DNA of 59,218 nt, from positions 1 through 59,218 of the forward strand of contig CAKNRQ010000008.1 in the NCBI GenBank assembly GCA_930990965.1, read 5' to 3'. The notes under the pieces are model-generated. The model saw nothing but the letters and a program-made list of their open reading frames with translations, did not search any database and had not been told where the DNA came from. How positions within the stretch are numbered: the stretch's first letter is position 1; each line of letters starts with the position of its first letter. Below, in pieces: positions 1 through 7,996 of this stretch. The DNA is from an uncultured Clostridia bacterium (GTDB taxonomy: Bacteria; Bacillota; Clostridia; Oscillospirales; Oscillospiraceae). Position numbers and translations under genes: made by a program.

Positions 1-425
1 CGCTGGTGTCCGCGCTCATAGCGACCTATGTATTCGGCCTCGGAACTCTCGCGGGTACGACGGCCATAGCCGTTTTCACATTCGCTTACATCGGCAAGAT
101 ACTCTACGAGGAGATAGAGACGGTGGACATGGGCCCCTTTGAGGCCATGGAGGCCATGGGCGCCACCAAGACCCGCGCGTTTATCAGCGCGATTGTGCCG
201 CAGGTTCTGCCCTCGTATCTCTCCAACTGCCTGTTCTGCTTTGAGGGCAATGTGCGCTACGCCTCCATACTCGGCTACGTCGGCGCGGGCGGCCTCGGCA
301 TCATACTCAACGAGAAGATAGGCTGGCGTGAGTATGCGAGCGTCGGCATGATACTCCTGGCTCTGTTTGTCACGGTGTTCATCATTGAGACGATAAGCCG
401 TGCGGCCAGGAAACGTCTGGTCTGA
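1..425 (+). CDS. phnE: Phosphonate-type ABC transporter permease (5' end outside window)
   Basis: C-terminal part (about 140 residues) of an inner-membrane permease of the PhnE family; the reading frame is open from base 1, so the start lies upstream. The EAMEAMGATKTRAF segment is the EAA-type loop that contacts the ATPase, and YVGAGGLGIILNEKI is the conserved motif of this family before the last membrane helix. A second permease of the same family follows after 14 nt, so the two probably form a heterodimeric channel. The ATPase (PhnC) and binding protein (PhnD) would be expected upstream, outside the window. Family assignment is firm; the substrate (phosphonate, phosphite or another phosphorus compound) cannot be told from the permease. 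Confidence 0.88.
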   Translation, partial: LVSALIATYVFGLGTLAGTTAIAVFTFAYIGKILYEEIETVDMGPFEAMEAMGATKTRAFISAIVPQVLPSYLSNCLFCFEGNVRYASILGYVGAGGLGIILNEKIGWREYASVGMILLALFVTVFIIETISRAARKRLV

Positions 426-439
426 TAGGGGGCGCGAGT

Positions 440-1249
440 ATGAACGAACGCATTGCAAAAGCTTATGAGTCCAGGCCGAAGCGCTGGATCTTTGAGCTGG
501 CCGTCGCCGTTGTGGTAATTGCGCTGTTCGTGTGGAGCGGCACCGCCGTGGAGACGGCGGGTACAACCCAGAACGGGGCAGTCATAGCCTGGAACATACT
601 CAAAGGCATCTTCCATCCGGACACGGATCTGCTCTTCAACTTTACAACTCAGGGCGTGCCATATCTGCTGCTGGAGACCATCTGCATAGCCTTCCTAGGC
701 ACTGTTGTGGGCGCAATAATCTCCATTCCCCTGGCGTTTATCTCAGCTTCGAACCTCACCCCGAAGCCCGTGGCTTTCATCGGCCGCATAGCTATCATGG
801 CCATACGCACTGTTCCGGCCTTCGTCTACGGCCTGATGTTCATCCGCGTAACTGGCCCCGGCGCCTTTGCCGGTCTGCTAACCATGTCACTGTGCTCGGT
901 GGGTATGGTCAGCAAGATGTACATTGAGGCCATCGAGGATTTGGACGTCCACGTGCTCGAGTCACTGGACGCAGCCGGCTGCACAACCTGGCAGAAGATA
1001 CGTTACGGCATACTGCCGCAGCTCATGCCGAATTTCGCTTCCACCGCCATATACCGCTTCGACATCAACCTGCGTGACGCCACGGTACTGGGCCTCGTGG
1101 GCGCAGGCGGCATAGGCGCGCCGCTGATCTTCGCCATGAACGCCTACCGCTGGGAGGAGGCCGGTGCCATTCTGGCCGGACTCATAGTGCTGGTGTTGAT
1201 AATTGAGTGGATTTCGACCAAGATAAGGGTCAAACTGGCCAGAGGATAA
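440..1249 (+). CDS. phnE: Phosphonate-type ABC transporter permease, second subunit
   Basis: 269-residue integral membrane protein with a cytoplasmic N-terminus, a first membrane helix at about residues 18-36 and further helices throughout. The EAA-type loop (ESLDAAGCTTWQKIRYGI) and the VGAGGIGAPLIFAMNAYRW motif are typical of PhnE. Paired permease genes are common in phosphonate importers of Gram-positive bacteria. The next gene, a 5'-nucleotidase, starts 2 nt after this stop codon, which implies co-transcription and joint work on organophosphorus compounds. Confidence 0.9.
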   Translation: MNERIAKAYESRPKRWIFELAVAVVVIALFVWSGTAVETAGTTQNGAVIAWNILKGIFHPDTDLLFNFTTQGVPYLLLETICIAFLGTVVGAIISIPLAFISASNLTPKPVAFIGRIAIMAIRTVPAFVYGLMFIRVTGPGAFAGLLTMSLCSVGMVSKMYIEAIEDLDVHVLESLDAAGCTTWQKIRYGILPQLMPNFASTAIYRFDINLRDATVLGLVGAGGIGAPLIFAMNAYRWEEAGAILAGLIVLVLIIEWISTKIRVKLARG

Positions 1250-1251
1250 AC

Positions 1252-2772
1252 ATGTCGAAGGAATTTACAATTTACTATACCTCGGACACACACGGGCACA
1301 TTTTCCCCGTCAACTACGCGGCAAATTGCGCTGAAGATGGCGGCCTGCTGAACCTTGCACACAAAGTAAAAAAGGACGGGAACACTCTCGTCCTGGACGG
1401 AGGCGACTCGCTGCAAGGCACGCCGCTGACGCAGTACTACCTGGAAAACCGCAGCGTGTGGCCCGTGCACCCGGTCGCGGCGGCTTTCAACGCCATGGGC
1501 CTGGACTGCTTTACCCTGGGCAACCACGACTTTAATTTCGGCTATGAGGCGCTCAGAGACTTTATTGACGCCATGAACGCCGAGTGCCTTTGCGCAAATC
1601 TCACCGACCTGGGCGGTGAGCTCAGTGTGCGTCCCTGGACGGTCAGAACGCTGGAAAACGGGCTGCGCGTCGGCATAACCGGAGTAGTTACGGACTTCGT
1701 GAATGTGTGGGAGCAGCCCTGCAACATGGAGAACCTGAGGATATCCGACGCCTTTACCGCTGCGGCCAGGGCTTACGAGTACCTGCAAGGGCGTTGTGAC
1801 GTCACGGCCTGTATCTATCACGGAGGCTTCGAGGAGGACCTGAGCACTGGCCGGCTCCTTTCCGACAGCGGCGAGAACGTAGCATGCAAAATCGCCCGCG
1901 AGCTGGGCTATGACATACTGCTCACCGGGCATCAGCATATGCAGGTCGAGGGTGTGGAGCTGCACGGCACCTACGCCGTACAGCCGCCTGCAAACGCGCC
2001 CGCCTGTGTAAAGCTGGAGGCCAGCGCCGGTGACGGGCGCCTGCAGTGCTCGTCTGCCATGTTGCAATCGGGCAGTGAGCACAGCGTCGAGCCATATAAC
2101 ACGCTTTGCCCGCTGGAAGAGGCGGTGCAGAGCTGGCTCGACAGCCCTGTGGGGCTGCTGACTGAGAGCGTACATCCGGAGGGAAAGCTGGACGTTGCTC
2201 TATACGGCAGCCGCGTGGCCGACCTGTTCAACCTGGTACAGCTCGAAACCACCGGCGCGGACATCTCCTGCACCAGCCTTGGAAACGAGCCAATCGGCCT
2301 TGCCTCGCCGGTGACAATGCGCGGCATAACCGCGGCCTATCTCTTCGCCAACACGTTGGTGGTGATGGAGGCCAATGAGGAGACCATTCGGTCTGCTCTT
2401 GAGCGCTGTGCCTCGTATTTCACTCTGGAAAACGGTACTCCGCGAGTTTCCAACGAGTTCCTGCTGCCAAAGGTGGAACACTATAACTATGATTTCTACG
2501 CAGGGATCTCGTATAGCTTCGATCTGAGGAGGCCCGTGGGCAGCCGCGTGATCTCGCTCACGCTGCCAGACGGATCACCCCTCGGAAACAAAAAGTACAG
2601 CCTAGTGACGAGCAACTACCGCGCGACTGGTACCGGCGGCTATGGCGCCCTGCGCTGCTGCCGGGTGCTCTGGCGCGGCGGCAGGGAGATGCCTGACCTA
2701 ACCGCGGAATATGTGCACAAACACAGCCCGCTGAATGTATCCAGACGCGGTGAGATGCATGTGCTGTGGTGA
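1252..2772 (+). CDS. 5'-nucleotidase / UshA-like metallophosphoesterase without signal peptide
   Basis: 506-residue two-domain enzyme of the 5'-nucleotidase / 2',3'-cyclic phosphodiesterase family. N-terminal metallophosphoesterase domain: SDTHGH (D12, H14), DGGDSLQG (D52), GNHDFNFG (N91, H92) and TGHQHM near residue 230. The C-terminal nucleotidase domain begins at about residue 300. I start at the ATG at 1252, giving MSKEFTIYYTSDTHG; the longer frame from 1207 lies inside phnE. No signal peptide or lipobox is visible, unlike periplasmic UshA or wall-anchored YfkN, so it should act in the cytosol. Position behind the phosphonate-type permeases suggests it dephosphorylates an imported or derived phosphoester. 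Confidence 0.85.
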   Translation: MSKEFTIYYTSDTHGHIFPVNYAANCAEDGGLLNLAHKVKKDGNTLVLDGGDSLQGTPLTQYYLENRSVWPVHPVAAAFNAMGLDCFTLGNHDFNFGYEALRDFIDAMNAECLCANLTDLGGELSVRPWTVRTLENGLRVGITGVVTDFVNVWEQPCNMENLRISDAFTAAARAYEYLQGRCDVTACIYHGGFEEDLSTGRLLSDSGENVACKIARELGYDILLTGHQHMQVEGVELHGTYAVQPPANAPACVKLEASAGDGRLQCSSAMLQSGSEHSVEPYNTLCPLEEAVQSWLDSPVGLLTESVHPEGKLDVALYGSRVADLFNLVQLETTGADISCTSLGNEPIGLASPVTMRGITAAYLFANTLVVMEANEETIRSALERCASYFTLENGTPRVSNEFLLPKVEHYNYDFYAGISYSFDLRRPVGSRVISLTLPDGSPLGNKKYSLVTSNYRATGTGGYGALRCCRVLWRGGREMPDLTAEYVHKHSPLNVSRRGEMHVLW

Positions 2773-2778
2773 ATGCGC

Positions 2779-2807
2779 TTGACGTTCGGCAGAAAATGTG
2801 ATTTGAT
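2779..2807 (+). promoter_or_regulatory. Possible internal promoter before the IMPase gene
   Basis: TTGACG at 2779-2784, a 17-nt gap and TTTGAT at 2802-2807. The -10 box matches only four of six consensus positions, so this is tentative. It lies in the 72-nt gap before the inositol-monophosphatase-family gene. Confidence 0.35.
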
Positions 2808-2844
2808 TAAAATATGATTAGTTTTACTCGAGAGAAGGTGACCC

Positions 2845-3621
2845 ATGGAGCGGTTTGATCTGGCGTCAGAAGCGGTCAGGAGAGCCGGAGCCGCTCTGAG
2901 GTCCGGCAGCCTGAAAAATGGCGATGTGCACTTCAAGACCGGGTACAAGGACCTTGTCACATATTGGGACAAGCAAATAGAGCAGATGCTGCGCAGAGAG
3001 CTGCTTACCGCCTTTCCGGATGACACAATTGTGGGCGAGGAGTACCCGCCGTCCAATGAGGGACATGCCGGGATGGTGTGGTATATAGACCCCATCGACG
3101 GCACGACGAACTTCGTAAACCAGCACCGCAACTACGCAATATCAGTGGGATGCTGGTCCGGAAGCGAGCCCCTGTTCGGACTGGTACTGGATGTTGAGCG
3201 TGACACGCTCTGTTGGGCAAAGCCGGGGGCGGGAGCATGGCGAGACAACACGCCGTTGCATGTGTCCGGCTGCACCGATTTGCACGAAATGCTCATGACG
3301 ACACCGGGAGTACAGTACACTTTTCTGGAGCCGCATGAGTGGCAGGAGAAAATGGTGAAACTGGCCAGAAAAGTGCGCGGCGTGCGCTGCCTCGGTTCGG
3401 TTGCACTGGAGCTGTGTGAGCTGGCAGCAGGAGAGGCTGATCTGTTTGTCACAATGCGTTCGTCGCCCTGGGACCACAACGCTGCGAGAATTATATTGAC
3501 GGAGGCGGGAGGAGCGATAAGCTCTGTGTCAGGTGAATGCCTGCCCATAAACGAAAAGAGCACTGTCCTGGCCGCAAATTCCGTGACAGCATTGAATAAA
3601 GTGCTTGATTTCATCAAGTAA
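2845..3621 (+). CDS. Inositol monophosphatase family protein
   Basis: 258-residue Mg-dependent sugar/inositol phosphatase of the IMPase/FBPase/CysQ superfamily. Metal-binding motifs are intact: GEEYPP (E66), WYIDPIDGTTNF (D82, D85, T87) and WDHNAA near residue 211. AAGGTGA precedes the ATG with good spacing. The family includes inositol-1-phosphatase, 3'-phosphoadenosine-5'-phosphate phosphatase and histidinol-phosphatase, and the sequence alone does not separate them. It follows the nucleotidase by 72 nt and is the last gene before a strong terminator. A role in processing the phosphorylated substrate of the upstream importer is an inference from position. Confidence 0.85.
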   Translation: MERFDLASEAVRRAGAALRSGSLKNGDVHFKTGYKDLVTYWDKQIEQMLRRELLTAFPDDTIVGEEYPPSNEGHAGMVWYIDPIDGTTNFVNQHRNYAISVGCWSGSEPLFGLVLDVERDTLCWAKPGAGAWRDNTPLHVSGCTDLHEMLMTTPGVQYTFLEPHEWQEKMVKLARKVRGVRCLGSVALELCELAAGEADLFVTMRSSPWDHNAARIILTEAGGAISSVSGECLPINEKSTVLAANSVTALNKVLDFIK

Positions 3622-3638
3622 AGTATCCAATAACGGAC

Positions 3639-3689
3639 AAAAGCAGCGCTTTCATTCAACGTAAGGATGAAAGCGCTGCTTTCGTTTTT
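3639..3689 (+). terminator. Rho-independent terminator after the phn / phosphatase cluster
   Basis: A perfect 16-bp stem (arms 3640-3655 and 3667-3682; AAAGCAGCGCTTTCAT in the left arm) with an 11-nt loop, followed by TCGTTTTTC. It ends the + strand operon and separates it from the convergent minus-strand peptidase genes. Confidence 0.9.
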
Positions 3690-3805
3690 CGGATTGAGGC
3701 AGATGCTCTTTGCATAAAGTCAAAACTGTACGCTGCCGGAACAGCGAATGCGATTTATGTGTTCAGCAGTAATACTAATACTATGTTCTGCTGAGCCGCA
3801 TCGTT

Positions 3806-5173
3806 TCAGTCACTTATCATGGTACGGACATCTGCGAGAAACTTTTTCTTGCCTTCTTCACTTGAATAAACGCCGTGGCCGCCTGAGTATTCGCGCATTA
3901 TCAGATTTTGCTTTGGCAGACCAGCGTGGCTGAAGATGTATCTGGTATTTCCAAGCAAGGTACACAAGTCATACCTACCGGACGCAACCAAAACTTTCAT
4001 ATCGGGCATACGGTTCATTGCATTTTTGAGGCAATCCATGTTGCTCAGGTTATACGAAGAACTATAGCTCCAGCCATCGTTTACATTTATGTTTCCAGTA
4101 TAGTACAGGCGCTGCCCGTTAAGAGACAGTTTTTCAGCGAGCTTGCCATTCATTAACAGAAGCGGTATATTGTTGTCTCCTACCACGTTATATGCTTTGG
4201 CAAGCGGCTGAGCAACTCTTCCGTCATATATGTCTACCCGCTTCCCATCAGACGCAATGACCTGTGTCATAAAATCTTCTACGTCGTTGAGTCTGAGCCT
4301 GGTCTTTACGAAATAGGAAGGGTCCATGCCGGTGAACTCACCAAGCTTGATTGCCAGCCGTGATATTTCCTCTTCCGTGCATTCTTCACCTTCGAATAGT
4401 GCTGGCGTCAGGTCTTTGGCAGCAAATCTCCAGGCGCTTTCTACAAAATCTGCTTCACTTACATAAGAGCCAAATTTATCGTGGTTGTGATACCAGTTTA
4501 CAGCTGCCATTGTAGGCAATGCGCTTGTGAGCAAATCAAGCTTTGGGTCGCAACAATTTCCGTTCCCGTCAATAGAGAGCGCAACTCCTATGAGGACAAC
4601 GCCTGAAATTTTCAGACCCAGCATCATACGGTTTCCATACATGGGATTTCTGCCGAACTCTTCAAGCAGCCTGCTTACACGGACTGTGCCATAGCTTTCT
4701 CCAACTAGGTAAACAGGGCTGTCCCAACGCCGGTGTGCTCGAATCCAGTCGAGAACCGCATAGGCGTTGCTCCTGGCGTCACCGTCAAGCGAATAGTATT
4801 TGTCCTTGCTTTTGCTGTTTAGGAGCCGTGAAAAACCTATGCCCACAGGGTCTACAAAAACCAGATCACATATGTCCAGCAAGCAGTGCCGGTCCTCCAC
4901 AAGCTCGTTGACCTGGGTCATGCCATCTGCATCTTTCTTCATCTGATATGGACCAAAACATTCCAGGTTAAGGACAGAAGTTGCACTTCCAGGCCCGCCA
5001 TTCCACAGAAACATCACTGGCCTTCTTTCGTCAGTGTCTTTCGTGTAGGCAATAGTGTTAATAACAGCCTCTGCACAGCCGTTTTCGTCGTAGAAAACAT
5101 GGTCCTCAACAAAACTCTTCACAATAAATGACCCGGAAGCATGTTCAAAGCTGTGCTTTGCAACAGAGCTCAT
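3806..5173 (-). CDS. S10-family serine carboxypeptidase, paralog 1
   Basis: 455-residue peptidase of family S10, an alpha/beta-hydrolase fold removing single C-terminal residues. Seen: substrate-carboxylate motif WNGGPGSA at about 58-64, nucleophile S160 in VGESYGT, D402 in SGRYDLC, H433 in SGGHGVY. I start at the internal ATG at 5173: GAGGT lies 10 nt upstream, and the resulting N-terminus matches the two paralogs downstream. The frame extends 20 more codons to 5233. No signal peptide is seen, so the enzyme is predicted cytosolic, unlike most eukaryotic S10 enzymes, which are vacuolar or secreted. It is second in a minus-strand operon, 71 nt behind the M14 peptidase. Confidence 0.87.
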   Translation of the reverse strand: MSSVAKHSFEHASGSFIVKSFVEDHVFYDENGCAEAVINTIAYTKDTDERRPVMFLWNGGPGSATSVLNLECFGPYQMKKDADGMTQVNELVEDRHCLLDICDLVFVDPVGIGFSRLLNSKSKDKYYSLDGDARSNAYAVLDWIRAHRRWDSPVYLVGESYGTVRVSRLLEEFGRNPMYGNRMMLGLKISGVVLIGVALSIDGNGNCCDPKLDLLTSALPTMAAVNWYHNHDKFGSYVSEADFVESAWRFAAKDLTPALFEGEECTEEEISRLAIKLGEFTGMDPSYFVKTRLRLNDVEDFMTQVIASDGKRVDIYDGRVAQPLAKAYNVVGDNNIPLLLMNGKLAEKLSLNGQRLYYTGNINVNDGWSYSSSYNLSNMDCLKNAMNRMPDMKVLVASGRYDLCTLLGNTRYIFSHAGLPKQNLIMREYSGGHGVYSSEEGKKKFLADVRTMISD

Positions 5174-5244
5174 TTTTGTGAATACCTCATTGTTATATAT
5201 TGCGGGTATTGCCATTTGCCACATCAACCTCATTTCACAACTGC

Positions 5245-6885
5245 TTATGTATCAAAGATAAGCGACTGTATTCCCGCTGTTTCACTTTCTATCAGAATTT
5301 CATAGCTGCTATAGCCGGTTTTCGGTAAGCTCCAGCTTGCTTTCAATACCTGCTTACCGTTGATAACTGGAAGAGCTTCTCTTATAAGCATGTCTTTGCA
5401 ACCCTGAGAAATACCCGATACCTGAACCATGCCGGTCCCGCATGCTCCACTCTGGTGTGCATGGAATGATTTCGTGGAAGGGAAGAGGCCGACATTTTCA
5501 ATTTCTGACGTTGCAGTGCTGCCGTCTACGGAAAATGATTTCAGCTTTATGTTTGCTGCAGCCGCAATGTTTCCCAGATAAAAGTGATATTGCATGCGTG
5601 ACTCATTTTCAACATAGTCTTCAGGCAAATTCCATATTGTGTTTGTATCGCTGGAATTCTTCCATCCACCTATTTCGATCTGACCGAATTGGGGATGCAC
5701 ATAATTGTGCCATTTCATGAACAGCCTGTCCGCATTGTGCTCCTCATCCCACTTTACGAGCCGTTGATGATGATGCACAACTTCCTCTTCACTAGACAGT
5801 TCGTTCATCCACATCATACTCTTGTGCTCTTCGGCCTGTTCTTCCTTGTTTGTATAAAGCTGCTTAAGCGAACCAAGTTCAGAGCACCATGCGGGTATTC
5901 CGAGCTCATAATAGAGCCAGGTCGTATATGAACCAGGAGCCGGACGAACTGCCTCGACAGGAAAAATATCTCGAACTTGATACCCACTTTCCCTAGCCAG
6001 TTCTTCTCCAAGATTGTACATGAGGTCAGAGTCTTCTTTATTTGACTCCAGATGCTTGCAGAACTCCATGGGAGCTATATGTGTTCCCATATTTGAATGC
6101 GTATCTACTGCCATTACGATTTCAGGGTGTGCGAGGACAAAATAAGCCAGAGCCCTGGTTTCACAGTCCATAAGCGGATAATCGCCTCCGGACGGACGCA
6201 AGGTGACGCCTATAGCGTCTTTCTTCCAATCGAAAGGAAAGGAGCGGTTGGGGTCTATATCGCATTCGCATCTGGATTCAACAAAGGCAGGTTCCGAGCT
6301 GCCTTGATAAAAGCCTTCTGGAATTAAATCATATCTCAGTGCTCCGTCAGGCACGGGCATCCCCGGCCATATTCTGAAAAGAACATTGTTGTCAAGCTTG
6401 CTGGCGTAAAAACTGCCCTCGGGATTGAGCCTCCGCATATATCGAACAGCGCCATCGCCATCAACATCTGCCCGTCTCACACCGTCCTCTTTTTCATGAA
6501 AGGGCCTACGCGAGCCGCGATAGAACTCATCAGTTGTGAGGTTCATCTCAGCCGCGTCTACATTTATTCTGGGAATACAATATATGACTTTGTCAGTCAG
6601 AAGAGTTTTGATTTGTTCGTCGGTCGCACTATGCTCCAGCAATTCATTGATAGTATAGAGAACCGCGCATGATGACATCAGTTCTGCACTGTGAATATTT
6701 CCGGTAAGCAGCACGGCAGGTTTCTTTCCTTGCCCAATTGTAAGAGAGACTAGCGGGATGTCCCGGCCTTCATAGGATTTCCCTATACTTCCCAGTGTGC
6801 ACACTTCAGGGTATTTACTTGCCCAAAATGTAAGCAATTCCAAGATTTCGTCATACAAATAATAGTGTGATGGGTTAAAGTTCAC
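5245..6885 (-). CDS. M14-family zinc carboxypeptidase
   Basis: 546-residue metallocarboxypeptidase. The zinc site is complete: H65 and E68 in GNIHSAE and H263 in AVDTHSNMG. N213-R214 matches the substrate-carboxylate pair of the family, and E336 in WCSELGS is the likely general base. About 150 residues follow the catalytic domain and probably form a beta-rich accessory domain. No signal peptide is apparent. It starts with GTG preceded by AAGGAGAGG. First gene of the minus-strand operon, transcribed from the promoter at 7010-7039, with a leader of about 118 nt holding a perfect 17-bp palindrome. The adjacent S10 enzyme shares C-terminal-trimming logic, pointing to a common peptide-like substrate. 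Confidence 0.88.
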   Translation of the reverse strand: MNFNPSHYYLYDEILELLTFWASKYPEVCTLGSIGKSYEGRDIPLVSLTIGQGKKPAVLLTGNIHSAELMSSCAVLYTINELLEHSATDEQIKTLLTDKVIYCIPRINVDAAEMNLTTDEFYRGSRRPFHEKEDGVRRADVDGDGAVRYMRRLNPEGSFYASKLDNNVLFRIWPGMPVPDGALRYDLIPEGFYQGSSEPAFVESRCECDIDPNRSFPFDWKKDAIGVTLRPSGGDYPLMDCETRALAYFVLAHPEIVMAVDTHSNMGTHIAPMEFCKHLESNKEDSDLMYNLGEELARESGYQVRDIFPVEAVRPAPGSYTTWLYYELGIPAWCSELGSLKQLYTNKEEQAEEHKSMMWMNELSSEEEVVHHHQRLVKWDEEHNADRLFMKWHNYVHPQFGQIEIGGWKNSSDTNTIWNLPEDYVENESRMQYHFYLGNIAAAANIKLKSFSVDGSTATSEIENVGLFPSTKSFHAHQSGACGTGMVQVSGISQGCKDMLIREALPVINGKQVLKASWSLPKTGYSSYEILIESETAGIQSLIFDT

Positions 6886-6973
6886 CGTTTTCCTCTCCTT
6901 TCAATATATCGGAATCAACTTGCCAGGTCAAGCAAACCTGTGTGCCCCATAACCATTCGATAAAGCGCGGTGT

Positions 6974-6990
6974 ATGTGATTCAATCACAT
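6974..6990. repeat. Perfect 17-bp palindrome in the M14 leader
   Basis: ATGTGATT-C-AATCACAT, arms of 8 bp around one base. It lies about 15-30 nt downstream of the inferred start of the M14/S10 transcript. It resembles a Crp half-site pair (TGTGA/TCACA) but with a 5-nt instead of a 6-nt gap. A second regulator site or a small RNA hairpin are both possible. Confidence 0.6.
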
Positions 6991-7009
6991 CGTCAACTTC
7001 TTTAAACTG

Positions 7010-7039
7010 ATAATATCTCTGATGCTATCAGTTTGTCAA
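7010..7039 (-). promoter_or_regulatory. Promoter of the M14-S10 operon with embedded GntR operator
   Basis: On the minus strand: TTGACA at 7039-7034, an 18-nt spacer, TATTAT at 7015-7010. The spacer contains the 11-bp operator TGATAGCATCA (7030-7020), extended to 13 bp by flanking C and G. The operator sits 3 nt after the -35 and 4 nt before the -10, so bound regulator would block RNA polymerase. An outer repeat AAACTGATA / TATCAGTTT surrounds the site. Confidence 0.82.
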
Positions 7040-7074
7040 GCGTTTTATGGCACCGCTAATCTAATTACATGCAC

Positions 7075-7085
7075 TGATGATATCA
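7075..7085. promoter_or_regulatory. GntR operator upstream of the regulator's own promoter
   Basis: TGATGATATCA, matching TGATNNNATCA, ends one base before the -35 hexamer at 7087. Its placement suggests autoregulation. Same motif as at 7020-7030 and, with one change, at 7859-7869. Confidence 0.7.
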
Positions 7086-7086
7086 C

Positions 7087-7115
7087 TTGCTATATTCAGC
7101 ACACAATGCTATAAT
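7087..7115 (+). promoter_or_regulatory. Promoter of the GntR-family regulator gene
   Basis: TTGCTA at 7087-7092, 17-nt spacer, perfect TATAAT at 7110-7115. The inferred transcript start is about 26 nt before the ATG at 7148, which carries a long Shine-Dalgarno sequence (GAGGAGGTGATC). Confidence 0.75.
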
Positions 7116-7147
7116 CGAAGTATGGGAGCAAGTGAGGAGGTGATCTG

Positions 7148-7720
7148 ATGAAGGAAAAACTATCAGATATTATTTACAACGCCATTCTGAAGGACATTGT
7201 CACTGGGGTATATACGTCGCGCGATTTTATCAGTGAGGCTCAGATTGCAGCAAAATACGGAGTCAGCAAAGCCCCTGTAAAGGAGGCAATGCACATTCTG
7301 GCAAGCGAGGGCTTCTTGGTCAGCTATCCCAAGCGAGGGTATATGATAAATGTTTACACTGTAGAGGAAATAAATAAAATTCAGGAAGTTCGCCGTGTGC
7401 TGGAAGAGCTGGCTGTTAGAAAAGCAATTGCTCTGGCATCTGACGAAGAATTGAGTGCGCTTCGCTTTTATCGTAAGGAAAATGAACTGCAATACCGTCC
7501 AGGTGAAACTATCAACACCAAATTTCACATGGGAATAGCAAAACTGGCGGGGAACAGCTTCCTCGAGGAGACGCTTTACCCCCTGCTTCTTAAGGCATCT
7601 GTCTACAACATCACCGGCAAGCCGGATGTTGAGAATTTTGACCACATAGTGGATGCCATGCTGGCTCGGGACGCGGACCAAGCTGCCAAATGCCTTATAG
7701 ACGATATCTGCTTCATGTGA
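7148..7720 (+). CDS. GntR/FadR-family transcriptional regulator with short FCD domain
   Basis: 190 residues. N-terminal winged helix (about 1-70) with the GntR signature AAKYGVSKAPVKEAMHILASEG and wing GFLVSYPKRGYMI. The rest is an all-helical FCD-type effector domain with candidate metal/ligand histidines in KFHMGIAKLAG and ENFDHIVDAM. The domain is short for the subfamily (usual total 210-240 residues). It lies between two oppositely directed catabolic operons. The repeated motif TGRTNNNATCA inside both outward promoters and beside its own is the likely binding site, so I infer a repressor released by a pathway metabolite. The effector is unknown. Confidence 0.87.
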   Translation: MKEKLSDIIYNAILKDIVTGVYTSRDFISEAQIAAKYGVSKAPVKEAMHILASEGFLVSYPKRGYMINVYTVEEINKIQEVRRVLEELAVRKAIALASDEELSALRFYRKENELQYRPGETINTKFHMGIAKLAGNSFLEETLYPLLLKASVYNITGKPDVENFDHIVDAMLARDADQAAKCLIDDICFM

Positions 7721-7784
7721 GACAGAATTTCTCGGTAATATGAGGTGTTTTGCATAATTTTTAAAACAAAATACATACGCTACC

Positions 7785-7834
7785 AAAAAACTGCTCGACG
7801 CTGGTTTCCGGCATAACGGGCAGTTTTTGTCTTT
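7785..7834 (+). terminator. Terminator after the GntR gene
   Basis: Arms AAAAACTGCTCG (to 7797) and CGGGCAGTTTTT (7817-7828) form a 12-bp stem with one G-T pair and a 19-nt loop, followed by GTCTTTT. It isolates the regulator from the catabolic operon that starts 15 nt later. Confidence 0.7.
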
Positions 7835-7849
7835 TCTCAACAAAAGAGC

Positions 7850-7879
7850 TTGACAATCTGGTGTTATCACTGGTATTAT
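7850..7879 (+). promoter_or_regulatory. Promoter of the rightward catabolic operon with embedded GntR operator
   Basis: TTGACA at 7850-7855, an 18-nt spacer, TATTAT at 7874-7879. The spacer holds TGGTGTTATCA (7859-7869), placed exactly as in the divergent promoter at 7010-7039: 3 nt after the -35 and 4 nt before the -10. This marks the two operons as one regulon. The leader to the first gene is about 110 nt. Confidence 0.82.
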
Positions 7880-7996
7880 TACAACATCTAAAGATATTAC
7901 TGATATGCTTACATATGGCCGATTCGCCCGCTAACGAGGCGGCAGGCCAAAGCCATACTTGCAGATGGAATGCATTAATAAAAAGTAAGGAAGAAT

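Noticed and set aside
1144-2175. Long minus-strand frame opposite the nucleotidase gene
   Set aside because: Shadow of a GC-rich coding region; no motif, no ribosome site, and the + strand gene has intact catalytic motifs.
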